64,000 bases of DNA from Chitinophaga polysaccharea (GTDB lineage Bacteria; Bacteroidota; Bacteroidia; Chitinophagales; Chitinophagaceae), in NCBI RefSeq assembly GCF_902150045.1, contig NZ_CABFVU010000001.1, forward strand, positions 310,001 to 374,000. The letters are read 5' to 3'. The translations under genes and the position numbers were made by a program. The notes below the pieces were generated by a model. That model made no database searches and was not told where the DNA came from. It was given only the letters and a program-made list of their open reading frames with translations. This document shows positions 1 to 9,295 of this stretch, in pieces. The first letter of the stretch is position 1. Each line of letters begins with the position of its first letter.

Positions 1-2
1 AT

Positions 3-1997
3 AAGATCAACTCATACGTAGCGGAACTGAACAGCTCCATCTCCAACAAAATGTCTAACAACCTGTCCGTTACCTATAGCAGGTTCCGCGACTACCGTAC
101 CACTCCAGGTGGTGCATTTCCATTGATTGACATCGAGGATGGCAATGGCAGGAACTATATCTCTGCCGGTTCAGAACCTTTCAGTGCTGTGAATAAACTG
201 AACCAGGACCTGGTACAATTTGCCAATAACTTCAACCTGTACTCAGGTAAACATACCTGGACATTTGGTATAGCAGGTGAATACTTCAAGTTCAGTAACG
301 CCTTTGCACAATTCTATCTCGGCCAGTTCCGTTACAAAGATATGGCCTCTGCACTGGCTGCACTGGGTGGCGACAAATCTGTGCAACCTACTTTGTACCA
401 ATTGTCTTATTCTGCGATCAAAGGAAACGCTGCTCCTGCTGCTGAGCTGAATGCTGCTACTGCTTCCGCTTATGCCCAGGATGAATTCCAGATCAGGGAT
501 AACTTCAAACTGACTTACGGCGTAAGGTTTGATGTTCCATTTTATCCAAAAAAACTGGCACACAACCCAACTATTGATTCCGTATCATTCCGTAATGGTG
601 AACATCTGGACGTAAGCGTACTGCCTAAAGCCAAATTGATGATTTCACCCCGTGTTGGTTTCAACTGGGATGTGAAAAATGACCAGACCTTACAGATCCG
701 TGGTGGATCCGGTATTTTTACCGGTCGTATTCCTTATGTATGGGCTGTTAACCAGGCGGGCCAAAATGGACTGTTGTATGGTAATGACAGAATCAGCAAC
801 TTCACTACCAATCCACGTCCATTTAATACTGATCCCAAAGCATACATACCAGCTAATCCTGCAGCGCCGAGCAGTGTGTTGATCAACGTAATGTCTCCTG
901 ATTTCAAATATCCGCAGATATGGCGTACCAACCTGGCTGTAGACGTTGTTTTACCTGGTAAAATATTAGGTACTTTCGAAGGTATCTATACCAAAGATAT
1001 CAACGCGGTATTCCACAGAGATGCCAACCTGGTAAACCCAAGCGGTAAATCAGTAGGTCCGGGTGCACGCGATACCTTCCCTTCACCTAACCGTGTAAGC
1101 TCAAAAGCTACCAACGCTATTGTATTGGATAATACCTCCAAAGGCTGGTCGTATTCATTATCTGCACAGTTCTCCAAAACATTTGATTTCGGTTTGTCCG
1201 CTTCCGCGGCCTACGCCTATCAAAATGCGAAGGATATCACTTCCAGCCCTGGATCACAAGCCGCCAGTGCTTTCAACGGTAACCAAATCGTAAATGATCC
1301 CAATAGCCCGGTATTATCTTACACTGGATTTCTGGTACAGCACAGAGTAGTGGCTACCTTATCTTACAAAATCCAGTATGCAAAAGTGTTGGCTACAACA
1401 GTATCTGTCATCTATGAAGGTTCTCCCTTCTCTGATGCGTTTAACAATACCCGTATCAGCTATGTATATGCTGGCGACATGAACAAAGATGGTGCTACCA
1501 CCAACAATGACCTGATCTACGTTCCAAAAAGTAAAGATGAGATCATTCTGATTCCGAGCAGAGTAGCTGCCGGTGCTCCTGCTGATACCCGTACACCTGA
1601 CCAGATCTGGAATGACCTTGATCAATTTATCTCCAAAGATAAATACCTGAACAGTCGCAGAGGACAGTTCGCAGAAAGAAACGGCGGTCAGTACCCCTGG
1701 TGGAATCACTTTGATGTTAAATTCATCCAGGACATCGATTTCGCGAAAATTGCTCCCAAAAGCAAGAGCAAATTGCAGGCGACCCTCGATATCATCAACT
1801 TCGGTAATCTGCTTAACAGCAACTGGGGCGTAGCAAAAACAATAAACACCCCTGCTTTCCTGACCTACCGCGATAGCAATGGTCCGGGCGGGCAGGCACG
1901 TTACTCATTCAATAACCTCAACAGTCCATTTATTGACTACACTGCTATTCTGTCCAGATGGCAAATGCAGGTTGGTATAAGATATATCTTCAACTAA
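3..1997 (+). CDS. TonB-dependent receptor, Oar-like, 5' end missing
   Basis: The frame is already open at the first bases of the window, so the N-terminal part (signal peptide, carboxypeptidase-regulatory-like domain, plug) lies upstream. What remains is about 660 residues of an outer-membrane beta-barrel, rich in alternating aromatic/polar strands and ending in an aromatic residue pair (IFN), as barrels do. The segments YAQDEFQIRDNFKLTYGVR and WNHFDVKFIQDI are typical of Oar/OmpA-related TonB receptors of Bacteroidota. It should sit in the outer membrane and take up an unknown large substrate. No SusD partner follows; the gene is closed by a strong hairpin. Family assignment is good, substrate unknown. 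Confidence 0.85.
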   Translation, partial: KINSYVAELNSSISNKMSNNLSVTYSRFRDYRTTPGGAFPLIDIEDGNGRNYISAGSEPFSAVNKLNQDLVQFANNFNLYSGKHTWTFGIAGEYFKFSNAFAQFYLGQFRYKDMASALAALGGDKSVQPTLYQLSYSAIKGNAAPAAELNAATASAYAQDEFQIRDNFKLTYGVRFDVPFYPKKLAHNPTIDSVSFRNGEHLDVSVLPKAKLMISPRVGFNWDVKNDQTLQIRGGSGIFTGRIPYVWAVNQAGQNGLLYGNDRISNFTTNPRPFNTDPKAYIPANPAAPSSVLINVMSPDFKYPQIWRTNLAVDVVLPGKILGTFEGIYTKDINAVFHRDANLVNPSGKSVGPGARDTFPSPNRVSSKATNAIVLDNTSKGWSYSLSAQFSKTFDFGLSASAAYAYQNAKDITSSPGSQAASAFNGNQIVNDPNSPVLSYTGFLVQHRVVATLSYKIQYAKVLATTVSVIYEGSPFSDAFNNTRISYVYAGDMNKDGATTNNDLIYVPKSKDEIILIPSRVAAGAPADTRTPDQIWNDLDQFISKDKYLNSRRGQFAERNGGQYPWWNHFDVKFIQDIDFAKIAPKSKSKLQATLDIINFGNLLNSNWGVAKTINTPAFLTYRDSNGPGGQARYSFNNLNSPFIDYTAILSRWQMQVGIRYIFN

Positions 1998-2059
1998 TCA
2001 GGTTATAAAAGGGCCATCCAATTAGTGGAAAGCACCGAAAAAGTCCTTTAAAAGGCAAT

Positions 2060-2101
2060 AAGGAAAGGAGTAGAAAATCAGATTTTCTACTCCTTTCTTA
2101 T
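2060..2101 (+). terminator. Rho-independent terminator after the Oar-like receptor
   Basis: A 16-bp perfect stem (2063-2078 pairing with 2082-2097) with a 3-nt loop is followed by a T-rich stretch. It lies about 65 bp behind the stop codon. Confidence 0.85.
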
Positions 2102-2199
2102 TACCCTGTCACTTATCCCCCATTCTATCGCTAAAAATAATACAATCTTCTCCTCTTCATCACCCATATTTATCTAGCTACAGGTATTAAATGAATAAG

Positions 2200-2271
2200 A
2201 TATGGCTTATATACGGCGTAAATATGGCTTATATGGGGAGTATCCATACCGTAGCCCGGGAGTATCCATAC
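2200..2271 (+). repeat. Two pairs of 22-bp-phased direct repeats upstream of the siderophore receptor
   Basis: The 13-mer ATATGGCTTATAT occurs at 2200-2212 and 2222-2234. The 14-mer GGGAGTATCCATAC occurs at 2236-2249 and 2258-2271. In both pairs the offset is exactly 22 bp, about two helical turns. The array sits in the 400-bp gap between the Oar-like receptor and the siderophore receptor, about 130 bp before the latter's start. A -7-like TAACTTCG is at 2344-2351. A regulator-binding array is the likely reading. Apart from this array and the terminator at 2060 I see nothing else in 1998-2397. Confidence 0.6.
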
Positions 2272-2397
2272 GATAAGACAACTTAATAAAAACAATATCT
2301 GAAAATTTTCCCGATTGCGTAAATCCTCCCACTTCCTTTTGCCTAACTTCGCCCCCCGGAAATAAAAACGGCCAAATTTAAAAAGGCATCACACTAC

Positions 2398-4551
2398 ATG
2401 TTACACAAAAAATTAAACCTCCTGCTTATTGCCGGCTGCGGAATTACAGCACCACTGATGGCACAGGAAAAAGACCATAAAAAAGATACCCTGGGAACAC
2501 CACGGGCACTGGGAGAAATCGTTGTATCTGCCAGCCGTAAACCGGTAACACTGGATAACGTTCCTTCTTCAGTAACCGTTATCTCCCGGAAAACCCTGGA
2601 AAACGACATGACCGTGAATACGGATGTAACAGACATCCTGGCAAGGGAAGTGCCCGGCCTGGCGCCCGGTACGCAAACCAACAGCAACGTGGGACAGTCC
2701 CTCCGTGGCCGCTCTGTGCTGATCATGATCGATGGCGTGCCTCAATCCACACCGCTCCGCAACGGGGAGGTAGACATGCGCTCCATCGACCCTTCCGTAC
2801 TGGAAAGAGTTGAGGTGCTGAAAGGCGCTACCGCCATTTACGGCAACGGCGCCACCGGCGGGTTGATCAACTACATCACCGTTACACCCAAAGAAGATAA
2901 AATACTCTCCGGCAAAACCATGATCAATGCCACCGGTTCGCTCACCAGCATCAAAAACAGCGTGGGCGGGCGTTTGAACCAGGTATTACAGGGGAAATAT
3001 AAAAAGTTTGATTACGTGGTAAGTGGTGTGGCAGAACAAACCGGCGAATTTAAAGACGCTAAAGGTAAACTGGTAGGCCCCAACTACAGCCTGGGTGAAA
3101 CAGACAGCTACAACGCTTTTGCAAAAATAGGCTACCAGGTGAACAGCCATCAGCGTATACAGCTGATGTACAATTATTATCGCAGCCAGCAGAACTCCAA
3201 TTACACCCTGGTGAACGGGGATATCGCCAAAGGCATTCCCGCTTCAGGCGTACTGGGCAAGCCTGCCGGCGTTCCCACCGGCCCAAGGGGCAATCAAACC
3301 CTGCACCTGGAATACCAGGTCGATAGCCTCATTGGAGGCACCTCCCTCTCGGCAGATGCCTATTATGAATCAAGGGACGATATCTTTTACGTGTCGTTCG
3401 GCCGTTTTGAAGGAGGCGACGGACAATCCCACACCATTGATAAAAAGAAAGGCTTGCGGTTGATGTTCACCTCCCCGCTGTCGAACAAACCAGCATTTAA
3501 CGGTACGCTTTCCTATGGAGCGGACCTGCTGAACAATGTTACCTCGCAGCCACTGGTAGATGGCAGGATATGGGTGCCGGAAATGAATATGCTGAACTAT
3601 GCACCTTTTGCCGAAACGCAATGGTCGCTCTGGCAAAACCTCATCCTGAAAGCGGGCGTACGCGCGGAAAAAGTGCGTGTAAGCGTAGACGATTACACCA
3701 CCCTTCAGCTTACCAATGCCAATGGTACCGTGAGCGCTCCCAGCATTGCTGTAAAAGGAGGCGACCTGGATTATACCGCTACCCTCTTTAATGCAGGGAT
3801 CCGTTATAACCGTCTCCCGGCCTTTATGCCTTATTTCAGCTTTTCACAGGGTTTTTCTGTATCTGATGTTGGGTTAGCGCTGCGCGATGCAAAAGTGAAT
3901 GATATTAAAAAGATCAATACAGAAGCAGTGCTCGTAAATAACTATGAGCTGGGCTTTGTGAGTGAGCATAAAAAACTGAGGTTTGAGCTGAGCGGGTTTA
4001 TCAGTACTTCCAAACTCGGTGCAGACATGATCTTTGATCCCAACACCGACCTGTTCAATGTAAGCAGAACACCGGAACGCATATACGGCTTTGAAGCGTC
4101 GGCGCAATACCAGGTACTGCATAACCTCGATATCAGCGCCAGCTACAGCTTCGTGGAAGGTAAAGCCGATACCGCTAAAACAGGCGGCAGCTACAATGTA
4201 TACCTGAACGGCAGAAGAATTGCGCCGCCGAAAGTAACCGGCAGCATCGCCTATCGTCCGCTTCCCGCACTGGAAGTACGTTTACAGTACATGGGCATAA
4301 ATGGCAGGAACCGTTTTGAGAAAAACGCCAAGGGCGTTTACAATGGCAACGAAGGAAAAGTATCAGCATATAACCTGGTGAACCTCAATGCCAGCTATAA
4401 AGTGGCTCCCCGTACATTGCTCACATTGGGCATCGATAACCTCTTTAATGAAGACTATTTCCCGGCACGCTCCCAGTGGTTTATGCAGCCGGGATTCTAT
4501 TCAAAAGGAAAAGGCGCCTCATTTAACGTAGGCATTGCCGTTAACTATTAA
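2398..4551 (+). CDS. TonB-dependent siderophore receptor
   Basis: 717 residues with a signal peptide (cleavage after LMAQ, about residue 22), a TonB box-like GEIVVSASRKP, a plug domain (about 50-155, with the typical VEVLKGATAIYGNGATGGLINYI run in the LERVEVLKG/YG.GA.GG style), and a 22-strand barrel ending in an aromatic-rich strand (FNVGIAVNY). Length and plug motifs match FhuA/FoxA-type ferric-siderophore receptors. It would take up a ferric chelate with TonB energy. It overlaps by 4 nt, tail to tail, with the esterase gene on the other strand, which may act on the imported ligand (inference). Phased repeats upstream may bind its regulator. Confidence 0.9.
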   Translation: MLHKKLNLLLIAGCGITAPLMAQEKDHKKDTLGTPRALGEIVVSASRKPVTLDNVPSSVTVISRKTLENDMTVNTDVTDILAREVPGLAPGTQTNSNVGQSLRGRSVLIMIDGVPQSTPLRNGEVDMRSIDPSVLERVEVLKGATAIYGNGATGGLINYITVTPKEDKILSGKTMINATGSLTSIKNSVGGRLNQVLQGKYKKFDYVVSGVAEQTGEFKDAKGKLVGPNYSLGETDSYNAFAKIGYQVNSHQRIQLMYNYYRSQQNSNYTLVNGDIAKGIPASGVLGKPAGVPTGPRGNQTLHLEYQVDSLIGGTSLSADAYYESRDDIFYVSFGRFEGGDGQSHTIDKKKGLRLMFTSPLSNKPAFNGTLSYGADLLNNVTSQPLVDGRIWVPEMNMLNYAPFAETQWSLWQNLILKAGVRAEKVRVSVDDYTTLQLTNANGTVSAPSIAVKGGDLDYTATLFNAGIRYNRLPAFMPYFSFSQGFSVSDVGLALRDAKVNDIKKINTEAVLVNNYELGFVSEHKKLRFELSGFISTSKLGADMIFDPNTDLFNVSRTPERIYGFEASAQYQVLHNLDISASYSFVEGKADTAKTGGSYNVYLNGRRIAPPKVTGSIAYRPLPALEVRLQYMGINGRNRFEKNAKGVYNGNEGKVSAYNLVNLNASYKVAPRTLLTLGIDNLFNEDYFPARSQWFMQPGFYSKGKGASFNVGIAVNY

Positions 4552-5291
4552 TAAAAGAAAGGTAATTGTAAGAAAAGATCCATAGCAGTTTTCCAGGTGG
4601 CCATATCATGACGGCCACCTGGAATCTCCAAAGAAAAAATATCCTTACCCGGTTTATACCCCTTTTTTAACAGCTCCTTTATCAGGTCCCGCGTATCATC
4701 TATACTGTCAATCACCCCATTGTTGTTCCTGTCTGCCGTTTCATCTGCCGTGCCACATTCAAAAAAGAACTGTTGCCCGGGGTGATAGCTGCCGGCACGG
4801 ATCAGCTGGTGCATAATACGGTCGGTATCATCATTGTAATCGGCCCCCAGCGGTTTACTACGCCACCATAGAGAACCGGAAAAAACGCCTGCCAGCCCGA
4901 AAATATCCGGGTACCGCCACACAATATCCAACGCTGATAACCCACCCAGGGAAAAGCCGGCAAACGCCCGCTTTACGATCCGCATATCCGGGTACTGCTG
5001 TTGCAGGAATGGCAGCAGCTCATCAATAATAAAACGGGTATAGCTTTCCGCCAGTTGTCCCTGACCCGTGTAATCCGGCACACCTGCGGTGCCATAAACA
5101 GCGTTCCGGTCGGCATCCGCGTGAATGCCTACTGCCAGCACTGTTGCCGGCAGTTCCGGTAATATGCCGGGAAGATCCTGTCCATCATTTACCAGTAAAA
5201 GTATATGTGGAGATGTACCCGTGAAGTAGCTGTCCAGCTGCATTCTCCGTTGCAGGTACACAGAATAGATAACATGTTGATCTGTTTGCAC
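4548..5291 (-). CDS. Alpha/beta-hydrolase esterase (Fes/IroE-like, putative esterase family)
   Basis: 247 residues with the nucleophile elbow GFSLGG (Ser114) and a C-terminal GGRHD with His228, the pattern of the putative esterase family that includes enterochelin esterases and esterase D. No signal peptide is visible, so it is probably cytoplasmic. Convergent overlap with a siderophore receptor suggests a role in releasing iron from an imported ester-type siderophore, but this is inference. Residues 187-199 (DRNNNGVIDSIDD) look like a calcium-binding DxNxNGxxD loop, unusual in this family. The partner gene 5349 is another esterase, transcribed divergently from a 57-bp gap. Confidence 0.8.
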   Translation of the reverse strand: MQTDQHVIYSVYLQRRMQLDSYFTGTSPHILLLVNDGQDLPGILPELPATVLAVGIHADADRNAVYGTAGVPDYTGQGQLAESYTRFIIDELLPFLQQQYPDMRIVKRAFAGFSLGGLSALDIVWRYPDIFGLAGVFSGSLWWRSKPLGADYNDDTDRIMHQLIRAGSYHPGQQFFFECGTADETADRNNNGVIDSIDDTRDLIKELLKKGYKPGKDIFSLEIPGGRHDMATWKTAMDLFLQLPFFY

Positions 5292-5348
5292 CGCAACAAT
5301 TTACCAATAAACCAATAATCTTTTTTAAATTTAACTAAACACCTTCCT

Positions 5349-6056
5349 GTGACCGAAAACTATTTAAAATGGCATTCTCCCAACCTGGGAAAGGAATTTG
5401 AGATGTTGGTATTCGGCGATAGCGGATACCCCCTGCTCCTGTTCCCTACCTCCATGGGGCGTTATTATGAAAGCAAGGACTTTGGTCTGATAGAAGCCAT
5501 GCGATGGTTTATCGAAGAAGGAAGGATTAAAGTGTATTGCCCCGACAGCATCGATGCATTCAGCTGGTACAATAAAAGCATTTCTCCCGGACAAAGAGCG
5601 TATAATCATACCTGTTATGACAAGCTGCTCATGGAAGAAATACTGCCACGCATGACAGAGGAAACGGGATACCAGCGGATAGTGGCCGCCGGTTGCAGCT
5701 TCGGCGGGTATCATGCTGCCAACTTCGCATTCCGTCACCCCGACCGCGTGTCGTACCTGTTCAGCCTCAGCGGCATCTTTGATATCAGGTTCCGCATGGA
5801 CGGGCATTACGATGATAATGTATACTATAATAACCCGGCAGATTTTGTGCCGGACAACCAGCATGAAGACCTCTGGCGCATGGGCATCGTGCTGGGCGTG
5901 GCCGACCGGGACGTAACCCGGCCACAGAATGAACACCTGTCAGGTATACTGGCCGGCAAAAAAATAGCCCACTGGCTTGATATCCGTCCGCAAACTACGC
6001 ACGACTGGCCGGTATGGCGGGAAATGTTGCCGCATTATGTTTCACTTATCAAGTAA
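5349..6056 (+). CDS. Esterase, alpha/beta hydrolase, first gene of the amide-ligase operon
   Basis: 235 residues starting at GTG (5349). The nucleophile elbow is GCSFGG (Ser117), and a His near residue 218 (TTHDWPVW) fits the catalytic histidine. The fold is that of the putative esterase family (DUF of IPR000801 type). No signal peptide. The stop is 5 bp before the ATG of the ATP-grasp gene, so the two are co-transcribed and probably translationally linked. In this context it could hydrolyse an ester or thioester substrate or release a peptide product; substrate unknown. It differs clearly from the neighbouring esterase on the other strand. Confidence 0.8.
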   Translation: MTENYLKWHSPNLGKEFEMLVFGDSGYPLLLFPTSMGRYYESKDFGLIEAMRWFIEEGRIKVYCPDSIDAFSWYNKSISPGQRAYNHTCYDKLLMEEILPRMTEETGYQRIVAAGCSFGGYHAANFAFRHPDRVSYLFSLSGIFDIRFRMDGHYDDNVYYNNPADFVPDNQHEDLWRMGIVLGVADRDVTRPQNEHLSGILAGKKIAHWLDIRPQTTHDWPVWREMLPHYVSLIK

Positions 6057-6061
6057 GTACC

Positions 6062-7153
6062 ATGAAAAAAATAGGGATCCTCTTCGGGCAGGAAAACACT
6101 TTTCCACAGGCGTTTGTAGACCGTGTAAATCGTATCAACCCGCCCGGCATCTTCGCTGAATTTGTGACCATCGACAAAGTAATGCAGGGCGCCGACCCGG
6201 GCTACGCCGTGATTGTAGACCGTATTTCGCAGGATGTGCCCTTCTACCGGTCTTACCTGAAAAATGCCGCGGCCGCCGGTACCGCCGTTATTAACAACCC
6301 CTTCTGGTGGAGCGCCGACGATAAATTCTTCAACAACGCCCTCGCGGAAAAGATTGGCGTAAATGTGCCCCGCACCGTATTGCTGCCTTCCAATAAACTG
6401 CCGGATGATACCACGGATAAATCGTTCCGTAATCTTATTTACCCGTTCGACTGGAACAGCATTTTTGAATATGTGAGCTTCCCCGCGTATATGAAACCGT
6501 ATGCCGGCGGCGGATGGAAACATGTATACCGCGTGGAAGACAAAGATGATTTCTTCCGTAAACACGGTGAAACCGGTCAGCTGGTAATGATGTTGCAGGA
6601 AGAGATCGACTTCAGCCAGTATTACCGCTGCTTTTGCATAGGCGGTAAACAAGTGCGGATCATGCCCTATAATCCTAAAAACGCACCGCACCTGCGTTAC
6701 CAGGCCGATTATGAGCCCAGTGCAGCACTGGCGGAACGGATCACGGAACAGGTACTTACCCTGCATCAATACCTGGGATATGATTTCAATACAGTGGAAA
6801 TAGCTGTGCGCAGTGAAGTGCCTTACGCTATCGACTTCTGCAACCCTGCCCCGGATGCCGATCTTCACTCCATCGGTGAAGAACATTTTGAATGGGTGGT
6901 GGAAACCACGGCCAGGTACGCCATAGAAAGGGCTATTGCACAGAAACCGGGGAAAGACAATCTCACCTGGGGCAAATTTGTGCATCCCGGCCGCGCAAAA
7001 GCAAAAGCAGCAGCTACCACGGAGAAAAAGAAACCTGCCGCTCCCAAAGCAAAAAAAACAACACCGGTAAAGGAAAAGAAGAGCAGCGCCGAAAAGGAGA
7101 AGAAAACAGCAACCCAAAAAAGCCCGGTGAAAAAACAACAAAAAGAAAAATGA
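6062..7153 (+). CDS. ATP-grasp (RimK/glutathione-synthase-like) ligase with lysine-rich tail
   Basis: 363 residues from ATG 6062; an in-frame ATG at 6014 exists but lies inside the upstream gene and adds no conserved sequence. The body (about 1-305) has ATP-grasp features: a Lys in AYMKPYAGGGWKHVY (glycine-rich loop), the hinge MMLQEEID, and a metal-binding segment YDFNTVEIAVRSE...AIDFCNPAPD. Such enzymes join a carboxylate to an amine through an acyl phosphate. The last about 50 residues are almost only K, A, P, T, E and S, like a histone H1 tail, and are probably disordered. First ligase of a four-ligase/amidotransferase operon. Confidence 0.8.
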   Translation: MKKIGILFGQENTFPQAFVDRVNRINPPGIFAEFVTIDKVMQGADPGYAVIVDRISQDVPFYRSYLKNAAAAGTAVINNPFWWSADDKFFNNALAEKIGVNVPRTVLLPSNKLPDDTTDKSFRNLIYPFDWNSIFEYVSFPAYMKPYAGGGWKHVYRVEDKDDFFRKHGETGQLVMMLQEEIDFSQYYRCFCIGGKQVRIMPYNPKNAPHLRYQADYEPSAALAERITEQVLTLHQYLGYDFNTVEIAVRSEVPYAIDFCNPAPDADLHSIGEEHFEWVVETTARYAIERAIAQKPGKDNLTWGKFVHPGRAKAKAAATTEKKKPAAPKAKKTTPVKEKKSSAEKEKKTATQKSPVKKQQKEK

Positions 7154-7252
7154 AACCGTTTTACTGCCCTACATTTGCAGACGGCATTCATTTAAAATAA
7201 ATTGCCGTAATTACCGCTGCATAACCCGCAGCTAAAAGCTAAAGCTAACAAC

Positions 7253-8353
7253 ATGTTTAAGGCGTTCACGCTGGGGATCGAGGAAGAGTATATGGTAATG
7301 GACCCTGTTACCCGGGAGCTCAGATCACATGAACAAAAAATAGTAGAACAGGCCCATAAGGTGATCAACGACCAGGTAAAAGCGGAGTTTCACCAGGCAG
7401 TGGTGGAAGTGGGCACACAGATCTGTGCCGATATCCACGAGGCCCGGAAAGACGTAGCCTTCCTGCGCCGCACCATTGCACAAATAGCCGGCGACCTGGG
7501 ATTCAGCATCGGCGCCTCCGGTACCCATCCTTTCAGTAAATGGGAAAAACAACTGATCACCGATCATCCCCGCTATTTTGAAATAGTGAATGAAATGCAG
7601 GATGCCGCACGCTCCAACCTCATTTTTGGTTTACATGTACATGTTGGAATGGAAAACAGGGAAATGGCTATTCACATCGCCAATTCCGTGCGTTATTTCC
7701 TCCCGCATATTTTTGCATTAAGCACTAACTCCCCTTTCTGGGAAGGGCGTAACACCGGATTCAAATCCTTTCGTACAAAAGTTTTCGACAAATTTCCCCG
7801 CACAGGCATCCCCGATTATTTTGCCAGCATCGAAGAATACGATAACTATATCAAGCTGCTGGTAAAAACAAACTGCATCGACAATGCCAAGAAAGTATGG
7901 TGGGACCTGAGGGTGCATCCTTTTTTTAATACGGTGGAATTCCGCATTTGCGATGTACCGCTCACCCTGGACGATACCATCATGATAGCAGGGCTTTTCC
8001 AGGCAGTATGCGCCAAGATCTATAAACTGCGGATGCAGAACCTCAATTTCATTATCTACAACCGCGCACTGATCAATGAAAATAAATGGAGGGCCTCCCG
8101 CTATGGAATTGATGGGTACCTGATTGATTTTGGAAAGGAGATGGAAGTCAATGCACGCGCCCTGATTTCCGAGCTGCTCGACTTTATCGACGATGTAGTG
8201 GATGACCTGGGCAGCCGCGATATCATTGCCGCTACCACGCAACTACTGGATACCGGCACTGGGGCAGACAAACAATTAGAGATATATGCCGAAACAAACA
8301 GCCTTGTTGCCGTAACAGATTTTATCCAGGACCGCTTTCTACAGGGCTGTTAA
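7253..8353 (+). CDS. Carboxylate-amine ligase, YbdK / GCS2 family
   Basis: 366 residues, the usual length for this family. The N-terminal signature TLGIEEEYMVMDP (residues 6-18) is the metal/ATP-binding start of glutamine-synthetase-fold glutamate-cysteine ligases type 2. Further family blocks are GASGTHPF, HVHVGM and HPFFNTVEFRICD. The fold ligates an amino group to a carboxylate using ATP; YbdK itself has weak glutamate-cysteine ligase activity. It follows the first ATP-grasp gene by 99 bp and precedes the amidotransferase by 35 bp, so the true substrate is probably a product of this operon rather than glutathione. Confidence 0.9.
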   Translation: MFKAFTLGIEEEYMVMDPVTRELRSHEQKIVEQAHKVINDQVKAEFHQAVVEVGTQICADIHEARKDVAFLRRTIAQIAGDLGFSIGASGTHPFSKWEKQLITDHPRYFEIVNEMQDAARSNLIFGLHVHVGMENREMAIHIANSVRYFLPHIFALSTNSPFWEGRNTGFKSFRTKVFDKFPRTGIPDYFASIEEYDNYIKLLVKTNCIDNAKKVWWDLRVHPFFNTVEFRICDVPLTLDDTIMIAGLFQAVCAKIYKLRMQNLNFIIYNRALINENKWRASRYGIDGYLIDFGKEMEVNARALISELLDFIDDVVDDLGSRDIIAATTQLLDTGTGADKQLEIYAETNSLVAVTDFIQDRFLQGC

Positions 8354-8388
8354 TATCCCATAAAATAAATTTCGCGTAATTTTGCAGC

Positions 8389-9285
8389 ATGCATCCAATA
8401 AAAAATAGCTGGAAGGTGGCTGTGCTGGATATGTATGAGGGTGTTCCCAATGAAGGGATGCGCTGTATCCGTGAAATATTGGCGAAATACGCCAGCATGC
8501 ATGCACTGGACCTGCAGTTTGATGAGTTTGAAGTAAGACAGCAAATACAGGTTCCCGACACTTCCTACGATATATATATTTCCACGGGCGGCCCCGGCAG
8601 CCCGGTAGCCAGTGAAGGCAGCGACTGGGAAACGGCCTATTTTTCCCTGGTGGAAAACCTCCTCGAATGGAACCGAGCCCATGAAGTGAAGAAGCCCGTC
8701 TTTTTTATCTGTCATTCCTACCAGCTCATGTGCCGTTATTATAAACTGGGCAATGTATGCAAACGGAAATCACCCGCATTCGGCGTATTCCCGGTGCATA
8801 AAACCGCCGCTGGCATGCAGGAAAAAATATTCAGCGCGCTGCCTGATCCTTTTTATATTGTGGATAGCCGCGACTGGCAGGTGATAGAGCTGGATTATGA
8901 GAATCTGCAGGCAATGGGCGGACATGTAATTGCGCTTGAAAAAGAACGGCCGCACGTGCCGCTGGAACGCGCTACCATGGCCATCCGGTTTAATGAGCAC
9001 TTTATTGGCACACAGTTCCACCCCGAAGCAGATGCTGCCGGTATGCATATGTACTTATTACAGGAAGAAAAGAAAAAGCAGGTGGTGAACCATCACGGCC
9101 TGGAAAAATATAACAGTATGATCCGGCAGCTCACCGATCCGGACAGGATCATGCTTACACACGACCGTTTTATTACCGCGTTCCTGGACTATGCCATTTA
9201 TGGCCGGTTGTCCGACAGGCTGGCTGCCATTGAACGGCTGGCGCAGGTAACGGCGCATAATGATAATGAGCACTCGTTCTTCTAA
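8389..9285 (+). CDS. Class I (type 1) glutamine amidotransferase-like protein
   Basis: 298 residues. The GATase triad is visible: Cys108 in FFICHSYQL, and His211 with Glu213 in TQFHPEA. A GGPGSP oxyanion-type loop lies near residue 67. The usual nucleophile elbow GxCxGxQ is changed to ICHSYQ, seen in divergent GATase1 members. About 60 extra C-terminal residues follow the domain. It would release ammonia from glutamine, or cleave a gamma-glutamyl bond, for the neighbouring ligases. The next gene begins 10 bp downstream. Confidence 0.85.
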   Translation: MHPIKNSWKVAVLDMYEGVPNEGMRCIREILAKYASMHALDLQFDEFEVRQQIQVPDTSYDIYISTGGPGSPVASEGSDWETAYFSLVENLLEWNRAHEVKKPVFFICHSYQLMCRYYKLGNVCKRKSPAFGVFPVHKTAAGMQEKIFSALPDPFYIVDSRDWQVIELDYENLQAMGGHVIALEKERPHVPLERATMAIRFNEHFIGTQFHPEADAAGMHMYLLQEEKKKQVVNHHGLEKYNSMIRQLTDPDRIMLTHDRFITAFLDYAIYGRLSDRLAAIERLAQVTAHNDNEHSFF

Positions 9286-9295
9286 TTAAAAAATT

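Noticed and set aside
3-4551. Possible SusC/SusD polysaccharide-utilisation pair
   Set aside because: No SusD-like gene follows either TonB receptor; the first is Oar-like and the second siderophore-like.
6035-7141. 368-residue open frame on the minus strand opposite the ATP-grasp gene
   Set aside because: It is antisense to a gene with clear ATP-grasp blocks; its sequence is compositionally odd (Cys/Phe-rich) and shows no known motif.
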